Shown here: piece after piece, positions 51,478 to 60,129 of the stretch
Numbering within the stretch: position 1 is the first letter of the stretch
How the letters are laid out: every line of letters starts with the position of its first letter
Notes under the pieces: model-generated
Told to the model about the DNA's origin: nothing
The model's database searches: none
The model's input: the letters and a program-made list of their open reading frames with translations, nothing else
Program-made: the position numbers and the translations under genes
Origin: Paenibacillaceae bacterium
Lineage (GTDB): Bacteria > Bacillota > Bacilli > Paenibacillales > Paenibacillaceae
Assembly: GCA_004134985.1 (NCBI GenBank)
Contig: REGQ01000007.1
Span: 153,615 to 217,614 of the forward strand
Reading direction: 5' to 3'
DNA: 64,000 nucleotides

Positions 51478-51654
51478 GAATAGCAGCTGTATTTCCACTT
51501 TTAACCTTGTTTTATTTTCTCAAGTACTAATTTTGGGGTTGTGCCCCTAAAATTGTTGTATTTTCTGCAAGAATTTAGTTCATAATCTGTCATTTCCCTA
51601 AAATTGTTGTGCTTTATGCAACATTTTTTATGAAATAGCAATAATTAGGCGTTA

Positions 51655-51675
51655 TTGTTGTAAGAAATACAACAA
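51655..51675. repeat. 8-base inverted repeat TTGTTGTA/TACAACAA
   Basis: Perfect 8-base stem with loop AGAAA. The arm is part of a motif family (AAATTGTTGT) that recurs at about 51550 and 51601, so the four occurrences are probably related. Possible operators, recombination sites or remains of an element end. Confidence 0.6.
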
Positions 51676-51726
51676 TTTAAAGCTTTACTTAAAAATCAGT
51701 GCTTGTCTCCTGCGGGAAGGGGAGCC

Positions 51727-51795
51727 GAGGGATGCAGGGGTTGTAGAGGAATGCAGGGGGTTGTAGAGGGATGCTGAGGATGCAGAGGGTTGCTG
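51727..51795. repeat. G-rich tandem repeat, 19-20 base unit
   Basis: Three full units and one partial unit of the form GAGGGATGCAGGGGTTGTA lie at 51727-51745, 51746-51765, 51766-51784 and 51785-51795. The unit has clear strand bias (G-rich on plus). No coding role is apparent. Confidence 0.75.
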
Positions 51796-51954
51796 AAAGA
51801 ACGAAATGATTGCTTTTTAAAGCTGTATTTCAACCTTTTGAAAAATAGAGATAAGAAATCCGGCTTGGAATGGCGATTGAAGTACCCTGCAGCCCCGCAG
51901 CAGCACGCCCGCCTGTCGTCGAAATCTGAGTTTGGTTTTGAGCCAAAAAAACAT

Positions 51955-51983
51955 TTGATCATTTTGGATGAAAGTCGTATACT
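51955..51983 (+). promoter_or_regulatory. promoter for cysH-sat
   Basis: TTGATC (51955-51960) and TATACT (51978-51983), 17 bases apart, lie about 50 bases before cysH. The short leader leaves no room for an S-box riboswitch. Regulation by a repressor such as CymR is possible, but no operator was recognised. Confidence 0.6.
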
Positions 51984-52031
51984 TAAGAAAGCAGACAAAA
52001 TTACTTGGGATTTAAAAAGGAGGACAATGGC

Positions 52032-52724
52032 ATGAATTTGTTTGAAAAAGAGGCATTGGTCAAGCAGAAGGCTGAAGAGCTTGAGCATGCTTCCCCGGAA
52101 GCAATTCTGCAATATGCGGTCGAGACATTTCCGAATATTACATTTGCCTGCAGCTTTGGTGCTGAGGATGTAGTACTCGTCGATATGCTGCAAAAAATTA
52201 GTCCAGAGACAGATATTTTTTATCTTGACACCGATTTTCATTTCAAAGAAACGTATGAGACGCGTGACCGGATGGTTGAAAAGTATAATTTGAAGTTTGT
52301 GGAAGCTCGCACGTTAATTACACCGGAACAGCAGGCAGAACAGTATGGTGATGAGTTGTGGAAGAGCGACCCGAACCAATGCTGCAGCATTCGTAAAGTT
52401 CAGCCGCTTACGGAAATCCTTTCGCATTATGATGCCTGGATTACCGGCATTCGTCGCGATCAGGCGCCGACCCGTGCCAATTCGAAGAAAATTGAGTATG
52501 ATGTAAAATTTGGTCTTATTAAATTTAATCCAATTGCGCATTGGACATCGGAAGATGTATGGAAATATATTCGTGATAATGACATCATTTATAACCCGCT
52601 GCATGACAACTATTATCCGAGTATCGGTTGTGAGCACTGTACACGTCAAGTTATGCCTGGAGAAGATCCGCGTGCTGGACGTTGGGCTGGAAACGAAAAA
52701 ACAGAGTGCGGTTTGCACAAATAA
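52032..52724 (+). CDS. cysH: adenylylsulfate (APS) reductase, assimilatory Fe-S type
   Basis: A 230-residue PAPS-reductase-family enzyme. Conserved parts are FACSFGAEDVVLVDML (P-loop-like), DTDFHFKETYETRD, GIRRDQAPTRA and the end TECGLHK with the catalytic Cys. It keeps the paired cysteines QCCSIRKV and CEHCTR that bind a [4Fe-4S] cluster, the mark of APS reductases rather than E. coli PAPS reductase. It reduces APS to sulfite with thioredoxin. This fits the absence of an APS kinase next door. The start ATG 52032 has AAGGAGGA upstream. Confidence 0.95.
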   Translation: MNLFEKEALVKQKAEELEHASPEAILQYAVETFPNITFACSFGAEDVVLVDMLQKISPETDIFYLDTDFHFKETYETRDRMVEKYNLKFVEARTLITPEQQAEQYGDELWKSDPNQCCSIRKVQPLTEILSHYDAWITGIRRDQAPTRANSKKIEYDVKFGLIKFNPIAHWTSEDVWKYIRDNDIIYNPLHDNYYPSIGCEHCTRQVMPGEDPRAGRWAGNEKTECGLHK

Positions 52725-52754
52725 AGCAAAAACAATGGGGAGGTTATTTGCAGC

Positions 52755-53924
52755 ATGAGCATTATTCAGCCGCATGGCGGTGTTCTGGTAAACAGAGTAG
52801 CTGAGGGCGAGGAACGTGAGCTTCTTTTGGCTGAGGCTAAGCAGTTGCAATCGATTAACGTTAGCGCGTGGGCGATATCGGATCTTGACTTGATTGGTGT
52901 TGGCGCATTTTCTCCGTTAACCGGTTTTTTGAATGAGCAGGATTATAACTCGGTTGTTGAGTCCATGCGGCTGTCTGATGGCACGGTGTGGAGCATCCCG
53001 GTTACTCTTGCGGTGGAAGAAGTCGAAGCAGCCAAACTGGAAGTTGGCGTAAAGGCAGCGTTGGTTGGCGAGGATAATGTCATTTATGGCACAATCATTG
53101 TTGAGAGCATCTACCAAGTGGATCAAAAACGTGAAGCGGTCAACATTTTCAAAACCGACGATCTGGAGCATCCTGGGGTTGCGAAGCTGTATTCCCGTCC
53201 TTCCACTTATGTGGGGGGCTCCATTACTGTTTTAAACCGTCCGAAGCCAGAGCGTTTTGAAGAATATTATTATGATCCGAGTGAAACCCGCCGCTTGTTC
53301 GCTGAGAAGGGATGGCGGACAGTTGTCGGCTTCCAGACGAGAAACCCGGTTCACCGCGCTCATGAATATATTCAGAAATGCGCCATGGAAGTTGTCGATG
53401 CACTGTTCCTGAACCCGCTTGTGGGCGAAACAAAATCGGATGATGTGCCAGCAAATGTGCGGATGCGCAGTTATGTAGCGCTGCTGGAGAACTACTATCC
53501 GGAAGATCGCGTATTTCTGGGGGTATTCCCGGCTGCAATGCGCTATGCAGGACCACGGGAAGCTATTTTTCATGCGATTGTACGTAAAAACTATGGATGC
53601 ACCCATTTTATCGTAGGGCGCGATCATGCAGGTGTGGGCGATTATTACGGTACCTACGAGGCTCAGGATCTACTGCGTTCGTTTACCGCTGAAGAGCTGG
53701 GTATTACACCGCTTTATTTTGAACACAGCTTTTTCTGCACCAAATGCGGCAACATGGCTTCCAGCAAAACCTGTCCGCATGACAAAGCGCATCATCTTAC
53801 GCTTTCAGGCACGAAAGTACGCGCGCTGCTGCGCGATGGCCAATGTCCGCCTCCAGAGTTTTCAAGACCGGAAGTCGCGAAGATTCTGATCGAAGGCATG
53901 GCTGAGCATACTGTGCAACAATAA
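52755..53924 (+). CDS. sat: sulfate adenylyltransferase (ATP sulfurylase)
   Basis: A 389-residue single-chain ATP sulfurylase making APS from sulfate and ATP. Motifs are [17 protein letters not shown] (HxGH-like), [17 protein letters not shown], and the C-terminal [18 protein letters not shown], a Cys cluster typical of Bacillus-type Sat, then [10 protein letters not shown]. It follows cysH by 30 bases and should work directly with it. The binding site is GGGAGG. Confidence 0.96.
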   Translation: MSIIQPHGGVLVNRVAEGEERELLLAEAKQLQSINVSAWAISDLDLIGVGAFSPLTGFLNEQDYNSVVESMRLSDGTVWSIPVTLAVEEVEAAKLEVGVKAALVGEDNVIYGTIIVESIYQVDQKREAVNIFKTDDLEHPGVAKLYSRPSTYVGGSITVLNRPKPERFEEYYYDPSETRRLFAEKGWRTVVGFQTRNPVHRAHEYIQKCAMEVVDALFLNPLVGETKSDDVPANVRMRSYVALLENYYPEDRVFLGVFPAAMRYAGPREAIFHAIVRKNYGCTHFIVGRDHAGVGDYYGTYEAQDLLRSFTAEELGITPLYFEHSFFCTKCGNMASSKTCPHDKAHHLTLSGTKVRALLRDGQCPPPEFSRPEVAKILIEGMAEHTVQQ

Positions 53925-53975
53925 CGGAACAATCAACAGCATCGCTGTTTCATAGGCCGTCTTCCGGCTTGCTTT

Positions 53976-54004
53976 GCATAATGAACCGTCTCGTCCCATA
54001 TAGT
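53976..54004 (+). promoter_or_regulatory. candidate sporulation-type promoter for cwlD
   Basis: GCATAAT (53976-53982) and CATATAGT (53997-54004) are 14 bases apart and resemble sigma-E/sigma-G promoters (-10 CATAxxxT). B. subtilis cwlD is expressed from sporulation promoters. The match is partial and no test was possible. A hairpin (ACTGTTTC/GAAACAGT, 54034-54060) lies in the leader. Confidence 0.35.
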
Positions 54005-54113
54005 GATAAAGAGTCCGTAGGCTGTGGCTGCAGACTGTTTCTTCAACAAAGAGAAACAGTTGTACACAGTACAGGAGTTCATATATCGCTGGGGATCGAG
54101 GTGGTTTTTTGCT

Positions 54114-54884
54114 ATGCGCCGGCGGAAAAGGAATCGTATCGTAATATGGATGAGCTACAAAGGCATGCTGCGAATTGGGTTAGGTCTGGCTATGGTGGCG
54201 CTCACGTTTGTTCTCTTGACACAGGAAATGCCCGCATCTCGCACATGGTCATACTGGACGATGCCGCTCTCAGGCAAAGTTATCGTTATTGATGCCGGTC
54301 ACGGGGGCGTCGATGGCGGGGCTACCAGCAAGCAGGGACTGATCGAAAAAGATCTGAATCTTGCGATCGCCCTTCATCTGAGAGATTATCTCCAGGAAGC
54401 AGGAAGTCTGGTTTATCTGACTCGTGAGGGCGACTATGATCTGGCTGACCAGGATACCAAAGGCTACAGTCGCCGTAAAACAGAGGACTTATTGACCCGC
54501 GTGAAGCTGATTAAAGACAAGAAGGCAGATTTGGTCATCAGTATTCATATGAACAGCATTCCCCAGACGAAGTGGTCGGGAGCCCAGACGTTCTACTATC
54601 CAAGCAATCCCCACAACGAATCACTCGCTGTACTGATTCAGGAGGAAATCAAACGCAACCTGGAAAATACGAATCGGCTGGCTAACCGTGCAGATACGGT
54701 GTATTTGCTTAAATCGCTAGACCAGATTCCAAGCGCCCTTGTGGAAGTAGGTTTCCTGTCCAACCCGGGGGAAGCAAAGCGGCTTGGCGATGCGGAATAC
54801 CAACGCAAAGTCGCCGCATCAATTTATCAGGGTGTGCTGCGCTTCACCTCTGGGGAGAAGGGGCAGCTGAAGCCAGGCGCTTAA
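54114..54884 (+). CDS. cwlD: N-acetylmuramoyl-L-alanine amidase CwlD (spore cortex)
   Basis: A 256-residue Amidase_3 enzyme. A basic N-terminus (MRRRKRNR) and one membrane segment (LGLAMVALTFVLLTQ) anchor it. Zinc and catalytic motifs are VIDAGHGGVDGGA, the Glu in LIEKDLNLAI, VISIHMNSI and the Glu in VEVGFLSNPGEAKRLG. CwlD starts muramic-delta-lactam formation in spore cortex, needed for germination. I chose ATG 54114 with GAGGTGG upstream; the frame opens to 54024 without homology. No partner pdaA is in the window. Confidence 0.92.
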   Translation: MRRRKRNRIVIWMSYKGMLRIGLGLAMVALTFVLLTQEMPASRTWSYWTMPLSGKVIVIDAGHGGVDGGATSKQGLIEKDLNLAIALHLRDYLQEAGSLVYLTREGDYDLADQDTKGYSRRKTEDLLTRVKLIKDKKADLVISIHMNSIPQTKWSGAQTFYYPSNPHNESLAVLIQEEIKRNLENTNRLANRADTVYLLKSLDQIPSALVEVGFLSNPGEAKRLGDAEYQRKVAASIYQGVLRFTSGEKGQLKPGA

Positions 54885-55086
54885 AGTGCAGCGAAGGCCA
54901 AGCGGCGGACTGCACTCAGCCCCCGACAGGTTTACCTCTGACAGCTGTCCAACCACAGCCGGGGAGTGTGCTGCACCATGCCGGAGACCGTGCGCAGCAG
55001 CCGGAAGCTGCTTCCGATCGTTCCGGGAAAGCGGTGATGCCTTCGCTAGCAGTGTCCGGCAAACTGGCGCCAGGCCGGCGTTCAGC

Positions 55087-56064
55087 TTAACGGTCTGCCG
55101 GGCTGACGTCATCGGCAATTAAACAGTCATTGGCAGCGTATTGGCTCCCCTCAGTGGCGCTCACGGAAGGCTGCCTGCTTTGCAGATCGGGGACAGTATT
55201 GCGCTCTGCAGCAGGGTTGCTGCTCGTTTGGGGCAGTTTCTCCAGATATCCGGCGCGCGCTTTGGTCGCTCGCAGATTATAGGTTCTGCCCAAAGCTTTG
55301 CCATAGGCAATGATCGTATTCAGCGGTTGCTTGTCTTTAAGCATCGTAAAGGGACGAGGGTCCGGCTTAGTATTCAGTTCTAATATCCATGGCTTAAAAT
55401 CGCTACTGAGTGCGATATCAAGCCCCACTTCACGAATGGCTGGGTAAGATCTTCTCATCTGCCTGGCTGACCGCAGACCGATTTCCTGCAATGCTGCCTG
55501 CAGCCGTTCGATAAACTCTGGCGCTGCTTTGAACGGCTCTAATTCGTCCAGTTCATGAATCGTTCCCCCTTGGCTGCCGTTAGTGACAACCTTGCCCCGA
55601 TGGGCAATTCGGGCGGCAATGCCAGTAACTTCCCATACTCCGGCTGGATTGGTCTGTACCATAACGCGCAGATCAAAAGGCCGGCCTTGATGCTTCAGCA
55701 TCCGAATGCCTTGCTGTACCAAATAGGAGCGGCCGCGCGTATATTTGCTAATCGCCTCATACATGTGCTGATAGCTGGCAAATGCCCGTACTGTGGTGCC
55801 GGTCTGAAAACGCCAGCGTCCTTGCCGGGAGCGATTCATCTCTGCTGGCGGGTCAGCTTGCAGCTTTTGTACGCGCATAACTCCTTCACCCAAGGAGCCG
55901 CAGCTGGGTTTGACGTAGACCATACCGTGAATCTGGAGCATGGCGAGCAAGCTGTCACGATTCATTTTCCTTGTTTCAGGAATATAGCTTCGAAGCTGTG
56001 GGTTCATTTGCAGCGCGACGGTTTTCGTCCATTTGTTGGAAATATATCTTCGCTGTTTTCTCAT
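55087..56064 (-). CDS. ATP-grasp protein, YheC/YheD type
   Basis: A 325-residue protein of the spore-associated YheC/D family. ATP-grasp motifs are YVKPSCGSLGEGVMRVQKL, PFDLRVMVQTNPAG and GLDIALSSDFKPWILELNTK. The substrate is unknown; ligation of an amino acid or acid is typical for the fold. I start at the ATG complement at 56064, behind GGAGGAGAC; the open frame continues another 157 codons upstream without homology. It faces away from the adenylate-forming gene. The C-terminal 55 residues are Ser/Asn-rich and unlike the core. Confidence 0.8.
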   Translation of the reverse strand: MRKQRRYISNKWTKTVALQMNPQLRSYIPETRKMNRDSLLAMLQIHGMVYVKPSCGSLGEGVMRVQKLQADPPAEMNRSRQGRWRFQTGTTVRAFASYQHMYEAISKYTRGRSYLVQQGIRMLKHQGRPFDLRVMVQTNPAGVWEVTGIAARIAHRGKVVTNGSQGGTIHELDELEPFKAAPEFIERLQAALQEIGLRSARQMRRSYPAIREVGLDIALSSDFKPWILELNTKPDPRPFTMLKDKQPLNTIIAYGKALGRTYNLRATKARAGYLEKLPQTSSNPAAERNTVPDLQSRQPSVSATEGSQYAANDCLIADDVSPADR

Positions 56065-56233
56065 CGTCTCCTCCATTTTGAATTGGATTAAAAAATAATT
56101 GCAGATAGTACAGCTTATGGAGATTTGCCCCCGGTTGCCCCAATTCAATACAGGAATGGGCAGAACCAATGGAAATGGGCGGGCATATTGTTTAGTATGC
56201 GACCCGTTGCGGCAGCAAATTGTTGGAGGTGCA

Positions 56234-57697
56234 TTGAAGAGGATGACAAAGGGAAGGGCGGAAGCGGAAGTGCAAGTGGATGACACGCAAATGGAACAGG
56301 AAAAGGCGGGGAAGTTGAACGATGTGGCAGCAGACCCGGCGGCTACGACGACCGAAACAGAGCGCTTGCTTGCAGTATGGCAGTCAAGCATAGCGCGTGA
56401 AGTACAAGAACAGAAGAAGCAGGCAGAGCAGTTGTTTACCTGGTATGCTGATTTGCTGGAACGGACAAGAGAGCAGGAGACATCCAAAAAAGAGAAATCC
56501 AGAGAAGAGAAATCCATAAAAGAGACAGGAGACATTCCGACTGAGTTAAGGGCAGCAAGGGCAGCGACGGGGCATTCGGAAGGCGCCGTCCGAAGCGATA
56601 GCCCGCTGCCATTGATAACAGCAAATTTGCTCGAAGAGCATTATTACAAATCTCCCGCGGCATCCGATGCCAGCGTATATCGAACTTCAGGCACAGGTTC
56701 CGGCATCCGCAAGTCGATTAGCTATTCAGATCAGGATGAGGAGCAGTATGTAGCCATCAAAACAGCGCTATTCGGCAAGTTGATCGCAGAGGATGCAATT
56801 GCCAGGGCAGTTGCGGACATGGGAACGGGGCACGCGGCGGATACGGCGATTGAAATCTTCAGGAGGCTGGGACTGGAGAGAGAGTCGATCCCCTTCGACC
56901 AGCCGCTTGCGTATCATGCGGAGCGACTTGCAGCTTTTCAGCCTGAGCTATTATATACGATGCCGTCGATATTGGATCAATTGGCGACCAGAGTAGACGA
57001 TGGTCTTTTTCAGCGGTTGCGCAAAGTAATTTTGGTCGGGGAGACAGCATCGCAAGCATGGCAGCAGCGAATGGCTGCTAAGCTTGAACTTGCACCGGAA
57101 GCAATAATTGATACGTACGGCTCCATCGAGATCGGAACGATCGCATCCTATGATCATGAGCGGGGCTGCTATGTTATCGCTGACGGGCTTTATGCGGAAG
57201 GAATCGGGACAGAGCAATTGGATGAACGGCTGGAGCCGCTTGGGGAAGAGGAGTCGATTCTCGTGCTGACCTCTTTTGTAAGGACGTATTTCCCCGGTAT
57301 TCGTTATGTTACCTATGATGTGGTGCGCGGACTGCGCAACGAAGTGGTTAACGGAAACGTTATTCAATGTTTCGACTGCCTAGTCAAGCGGGTAGGACGT
57401 GAGCTAAAGCATGGGGAAAAAATCAGTCTGTATGACATTGAAACGGTTATTTATGCCCATCTGGAGCAGGCGGATTTCCGGGTACAACTGATCGACAATG
57501 CGCTGCATATCCGTATTCAAAGCAAGCAGCTTGACCCACAGACGACACAGATGATTCGCAAGGCGGTAGAAGAGCAAATCCCTGAAATCGGCATGATGAT
57601 CAGAAATAAGCTTATTCGCGGCATCGAGGTCGAAGCCGTAGCGGATGGGGAAGAACTGGAGCGCGGCAAGGTGAAGACGAAAAAGATTTATTACTAA
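56234..57697 (+). CDS. adenylate-forming (ANL superfamily) enzyme, phenylacetate-CoA ligase-like
   Basis: A protein of about 487 residues. The first 120 are charged and without homology (many Glu/Lys). Near residue 150, YRTSGTGSGIRKSISYSDQD is the adenylating P-loop, followed near 292 by DTYGSIEIGTIASYD (the A5-type YGxxE motif) and a C-terminal domain ending KVKTKKIYY, with the final Lys often catalytic. It resembles coenzyme F390/phenylacetate ligases. The start is uncertain: TTG 56234 close behind GGAGG, or ATG 56243. The next gene starts 15 bases later, so they form an operon. The substrate is unknown. Confidence 0.7.
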   Translation: MKRMTKGRAEAEVQVDDTQMEQEKAGKLNDVAADPAATTTETERLLAVWQSSIAREVQEQKKQAEQLFTWYADLLERTREQETSKKEKSREEKSIKETGDIPTELRAARAATGHSEGAVRSDSPLPLITANLLEEHYYKSPAASDASVYRTSGTGSGIRKSISYSDQDEEQYVAIKTALFGKLIAEDAIARAVADMGTGHAADTAIEIFRRLGLERESIPFDQPLAYHAERLAAFQPELLYTMPSILDQLATRVDDGLFQRLRKVILVGETASQAWQQRMAAKLELAPEAIIDTYGSIEIGTIASYDHERGCYVIADGLYAEGIGTEQLDERLEPLGEEESILVLTSFVRTYFPGIRYVTYDVVRGLRNEVVNGNVIQCFDCLVKRVGRELKHGEKISLYDIETVIYAHLEQADFRVQLIDNALHIRIQSKQLDPQTTQMIRKAVEEQIPEIGMMIRNKLIRGIEVEAVADGEELERGKVKTKKIYY

Positions 57698-57712
57698 CGA
57701 GACAAAGGTCGG

Positions 57713-58705
57713 ATGATGATGGAAGAAGCGAATTTGTTGTCGGTCATTGGCAATACGCCACTCGTGAGGCTTGGCAAGCTGTTCGATGAATCTCAGGGAA
57801 TACGCGTCTACGGGAAGTTGGAACTGTTGAACCCAGGGGGGAGCGCGAAGGACCGCCCTGCGCTGCACATGATCCGCAAAGCCTGGGATGAAGGAAAGAT
57901 CGGTCCGCATTCCGTCGTGGTCGAATCCAGCTCAGGCAACATGGCCATTTCACTTGCTGCGATCTGCCGCTATTTGAATATGCGATTTATTTGTGTGCTC
58001 GATACAAGAACGACTAGCCAACATATCCGGTTGCTTCGGGCATACGGGGCCGAAGTTGACCTGGTTGAGCAGCCTGATGCGGCAACAGGCGAGTTTCTGC
58101 CTGCCCGTATACAGCGCGTTCAGGAGCTGCTGCAGCATATCCCGGGAAGCTACTGGCCCAATCAATATGCCAATCCTAATAATTACCGTTCGCACTACGA
58201 CACGACAATGGCCGAAATTGCCGCACAACTGGACCGGATCGATTATGTTATTGGAGGGGCGAGCACATGCGGAACACTGAAAGGGTGCCGCGACTATGTG
58301 CAGGATTTTGGGATGCCGACCCAAATTGTAGCTGTCGATGCCGAAGGGAGTGCGATTTTTGGCAGTGACAGCAGCAGCGTGCGCCGCTTTCCCGGGCTGG
58401 GTGCCGGCATTGTGCCTCCGTTCGCCCGGGAACAGCCAGCAGATCGGGTTATTCATGTGTCCGACTGGGAAATGGTCGCAGGCTGCCGCCAATTGCTGAA
58501 TGAGGAAGCACTGATGGCCGGTCCTTCATCCGGCGGCGTGATCAGCGCGGCCAAGCGATTGACGAGCGAAATGAAGCCAGGCGCGGTATGTGTTGTCATT
58601 GTGCACGACCGCGGCGAACGTTATCTGGATACGGTGTACAATGACGAGTGGGTTTTCGAGCAATTCGGGAAGCGGGTCGGTGCAAAGGCGGAAGCGGTGC
58701 TGTAA
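57713..58705 (+). CDS. PLP-dependent SbnA-like synthase (cysteine synthase family)
   Basis: A 330-residue fold-type II PLP enzyme. The cofactor lysine is Lys46 in NPGGSAKDRPA, with VESSSGNMAISLA and a GGASTCGTLKGC phosphate loop. SbnA-specific-looking blocks are EQPDAATGEFLPARIQRVQE, WPNQYANPNNYRSHY, VAVDAEGSAIFG and DRGERYLDTVYNDEW, which fit N-(2-amino-2-carboxyethyl)-glutamate synthases using O-phosphoserine rather than CysK. No SbnB partner is visible. The frame starts at three tandem ATG codons; any could be used. It follows the ANL gene by 15 bases. Confidence 0.8.
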   Translation: MMMEEANLLSVIGNTPLVRLGKLFDESQGIRVYGKLELLNPGGSAKDRPALHMIRKAWDEGKIGPHSVVVESSSGNMAISLAAICRYLNMRFICVLDTRTTSQHIRLLRAYGAEVDLVEQPDAATGEFLPARIQRVQELLQHIPGSYWPNQYANPNNYRSHYDTTMAEIAAQLDRIDYVIGGASTCGTLKGCRDYVQDFGMPTQIVAVDAEGSAIFGSDSSSVRRFPGLGAGIVPPFAREQPADRVIHVSDWEMVAGCRQLLNEEALMAGPSSGGVISAAKRLTSEMKPGAVCVVIVHDRGERYLDTVYNDEWVFEQFGKRVGAKAEAVL

Positions 58706-58815
58706 CAAAGGAGCGGCCGCGGAGGGGACGCGGTTTACCGCAACTTTGGTTGGAGAAAACTTGAAGCTTATTTCACAATGAAGCCTCGCGGATGTTATAA
58801 GCTCAGGGCCGTGTG

Positions 58816-58824
58816 TGTTATAAT
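58816..58824 (+). promoter_or_regulatory. extended -10 promoter for salA
   Basis: TGT directly followed by TATAAT (TGnTATAAT) lies about 90 bases before salA. No -35 match is found at standard spacing, which extended -10 promoters can lack. Confidence 0.45.
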
Positions 58825-58912
58825 GGGGATTATTAGGCACTATGCTGACATGATTATCATTAAAGCATCATGCTTATCGGTTTATGATCACGAGGGGTGT
58901 GTGAGATAACAA

Positions 58913-60061
58913 ATGTTGACGCGTGAAATAGCTATTGAAACCGTCATGTCTATTGTAGAGCAAAGCGATAATGGCGCGGATGCCATGCAAATCCGCGACT
59001 GCGTCGTGCGGGATGGTCAAGTATCCATGACCGTCCTGACTGCCAGCGGCGAGGCAGAGCCGCCGCTGGAAACCGCGCTGCGCGAGGCGCTCCTGCGCCT
59101 GGGGGCCGAAACCGTCCATTTCCGGTTTCGGGCCTTGCCAGCGGCGGAGCGCTCGCCGGAGACTGCGGCAGCGCCAGCCGCAGCCGCAGCTTCCGCGCCT
59201 GCTGGCGCGGCTTCCGGCGCCCCCGCTCAAGGGACGAGCGGGGCCGCAGCGAGCGACCAGCCCGTGCGTGGGCACGGGGCTGGTCTGGAATCGCATCCGC
59301 TGCTGAGTGAAGACAGCGCGGTGCGGTTTATTGCCATCGCCAGCGGCAAAGGCGGCGTAGGCAAATCGACGGTAACCGTCAATTTGGCGGTCGCGCTGGC
59401 GCGCAAAGGCAAGCGCGTCGGCATTATTGATGCCGACATTTACGGTTTTAGCGTGCCTGATATGATGGGAATCGAGGAACGTCCGGAAGTTGTGAACGAG
59501 CGGGTAATTCCCATTGAAAAGCATGGCGTACGCGTCATGTCGATGGGATTCTTCGTTGAGGACAACAGCCCGGTCGTATGGCGTGGACCAATGCTTGGCA
59601 AGATGCTGCGGAACTTCTTCATGGAGATCGAGTGGGGAGAGTTGGACTATCTGCTGCTTGATCTTCCGCCTGGAACCGGGGATATCGCGCTTGATGTGCA
59701 TCAAATTATTCCTCAGAGCCAGGAGATTATCGTTACGACGCCGCATGCTACCGCAGCTTTTGTTGCGGCGCGCGCCGGGGCAATGGCGATCAAGACAGAA
59801 CATGACATCATTGGCGTAATCGAAAATATGTCCTATTATGAATGCAGCAAATGCGGTGAGCGCGATTATATTTTTGGCAGAGGCGGTGGCGGCAGACTGG
59901 CTGAGTCGCTTAATGCTGAACTGCTCGCGCAAATTCCAGTCGGCGCGCCTGACAATCATCCGTCCGAACCGGATTTTTCACCGTCGATCTATAAGGCGGA
60001 TACACCGACAGGCCAGATTTATCTGGAAATTGCCGACAAGTTGATCGCTCAACATCAATAG
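58913..60061 (+). CDS. salA: Mrp/NBP35-family P-loop ATPase SalA
   Basis: A 382-residue protein in two parts. The N-terminal MIP18/DUF59-type domain (residues 1-75) is followed by an Ala/Pro-rich linker (about 80-125) and an ATPase with SGKGGVGKSTVTVNLA (residues 142-157), IIDADIYGFS and LLLDLPPGTGDIALD. A CSKCG near the end fits Fe-S carrier function. B. subtilis SalA affects exoprotease genes; Mrp proteins also serve in Fe-S cluster assembly. The start is ATG 58913. A shared terminator lies downstream. Confidence 0.93.
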   Translation: MLTREIAIETVMSIVEQSDNGADAMQIRDCVVRDGQVSMTVLTASGEAEPPLETALREALLRLGAETVHFRFRALPAAERSPETAAAPAAAAASAPAGAASGAPAQGTSGAAASDQPVRGHGAGLESHPLLSEDSAVRFIAIASGKGGVGKSTVTVNLAVALARKGKRVGIIDADIYGFSVPDMMGIEERPEVVNERVIPIEKHGVRVMSMGFFVEDNSPVVWRGPMLGKMLRNFFMEIEWGELDYLLLDLPPGTGDIALDVHQIIPQSQEIIVTTPHATAAFVAARAGAMAIKTEHDIIGVIENMSYYECSKCGERDYIFGRGGGGRLAESLNAELLAQIPVGAPDNHPSEPDFSPSIYKADTPTGQIYLEIADKLIAQHQ

Positions 60062-60080
60062 TGAGGTATAGAAGCGCTGC

Positions 60081-60129
60081 AAATAAAACAAGGAGGCCAT
60101 CCATCGGGATCGGCCTCCTTGTTTTATTT
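60081..60129. terminator. bidirectional terminator between salA and gerD
   Basis: Bases 60081-60098 and 60112-60129 form an 18-pair perfect stem with a 13-base loop. A T-run lies on each side (TTTTATTTTT on plus, and the complement of AAATAAAA on minus). It ends both convergent genes. Confidence 0.93.

Larger units (their letters stand above)
50662..51954. other. decayed repeat-rich region between the island and cysH
   Basis: No intact gene is supported. It holds a decayed minus-strand frame (50922-51120), A+T-rich inverted repeats (51442-51477 and 51655-51675), two copies of CCCTAAAATTGTTGT (near 51545 and 51597) and a G-rich tandem repeat (51727-51795). Confidence 0.6.

Noticed and set aside
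51696..52241. Antisense 181-codon frame over the G-rich repeat and cysH
   Set aside because: Half is antisense to cysH and the rest is translation of the tandem repeat.
54885..55086. 99-codon minus frame and 78-codon plus frame after cwlD
   Set aside because: G+C-rich spacer with no binding site; both frames lack any family pattern.
56099..56233. Upstream extension of the ANL gene
   Set aside because: No ribosome binding site and no ANL homology; a GGAGG just before 56234 fits better.
55087..56535. Upstream 157-codon extension of the ATP-grasp gene
   Set aside because: The extension lies antisense to the ANL gene and lacks homology; GGAGGAG before 56064 decides the start.
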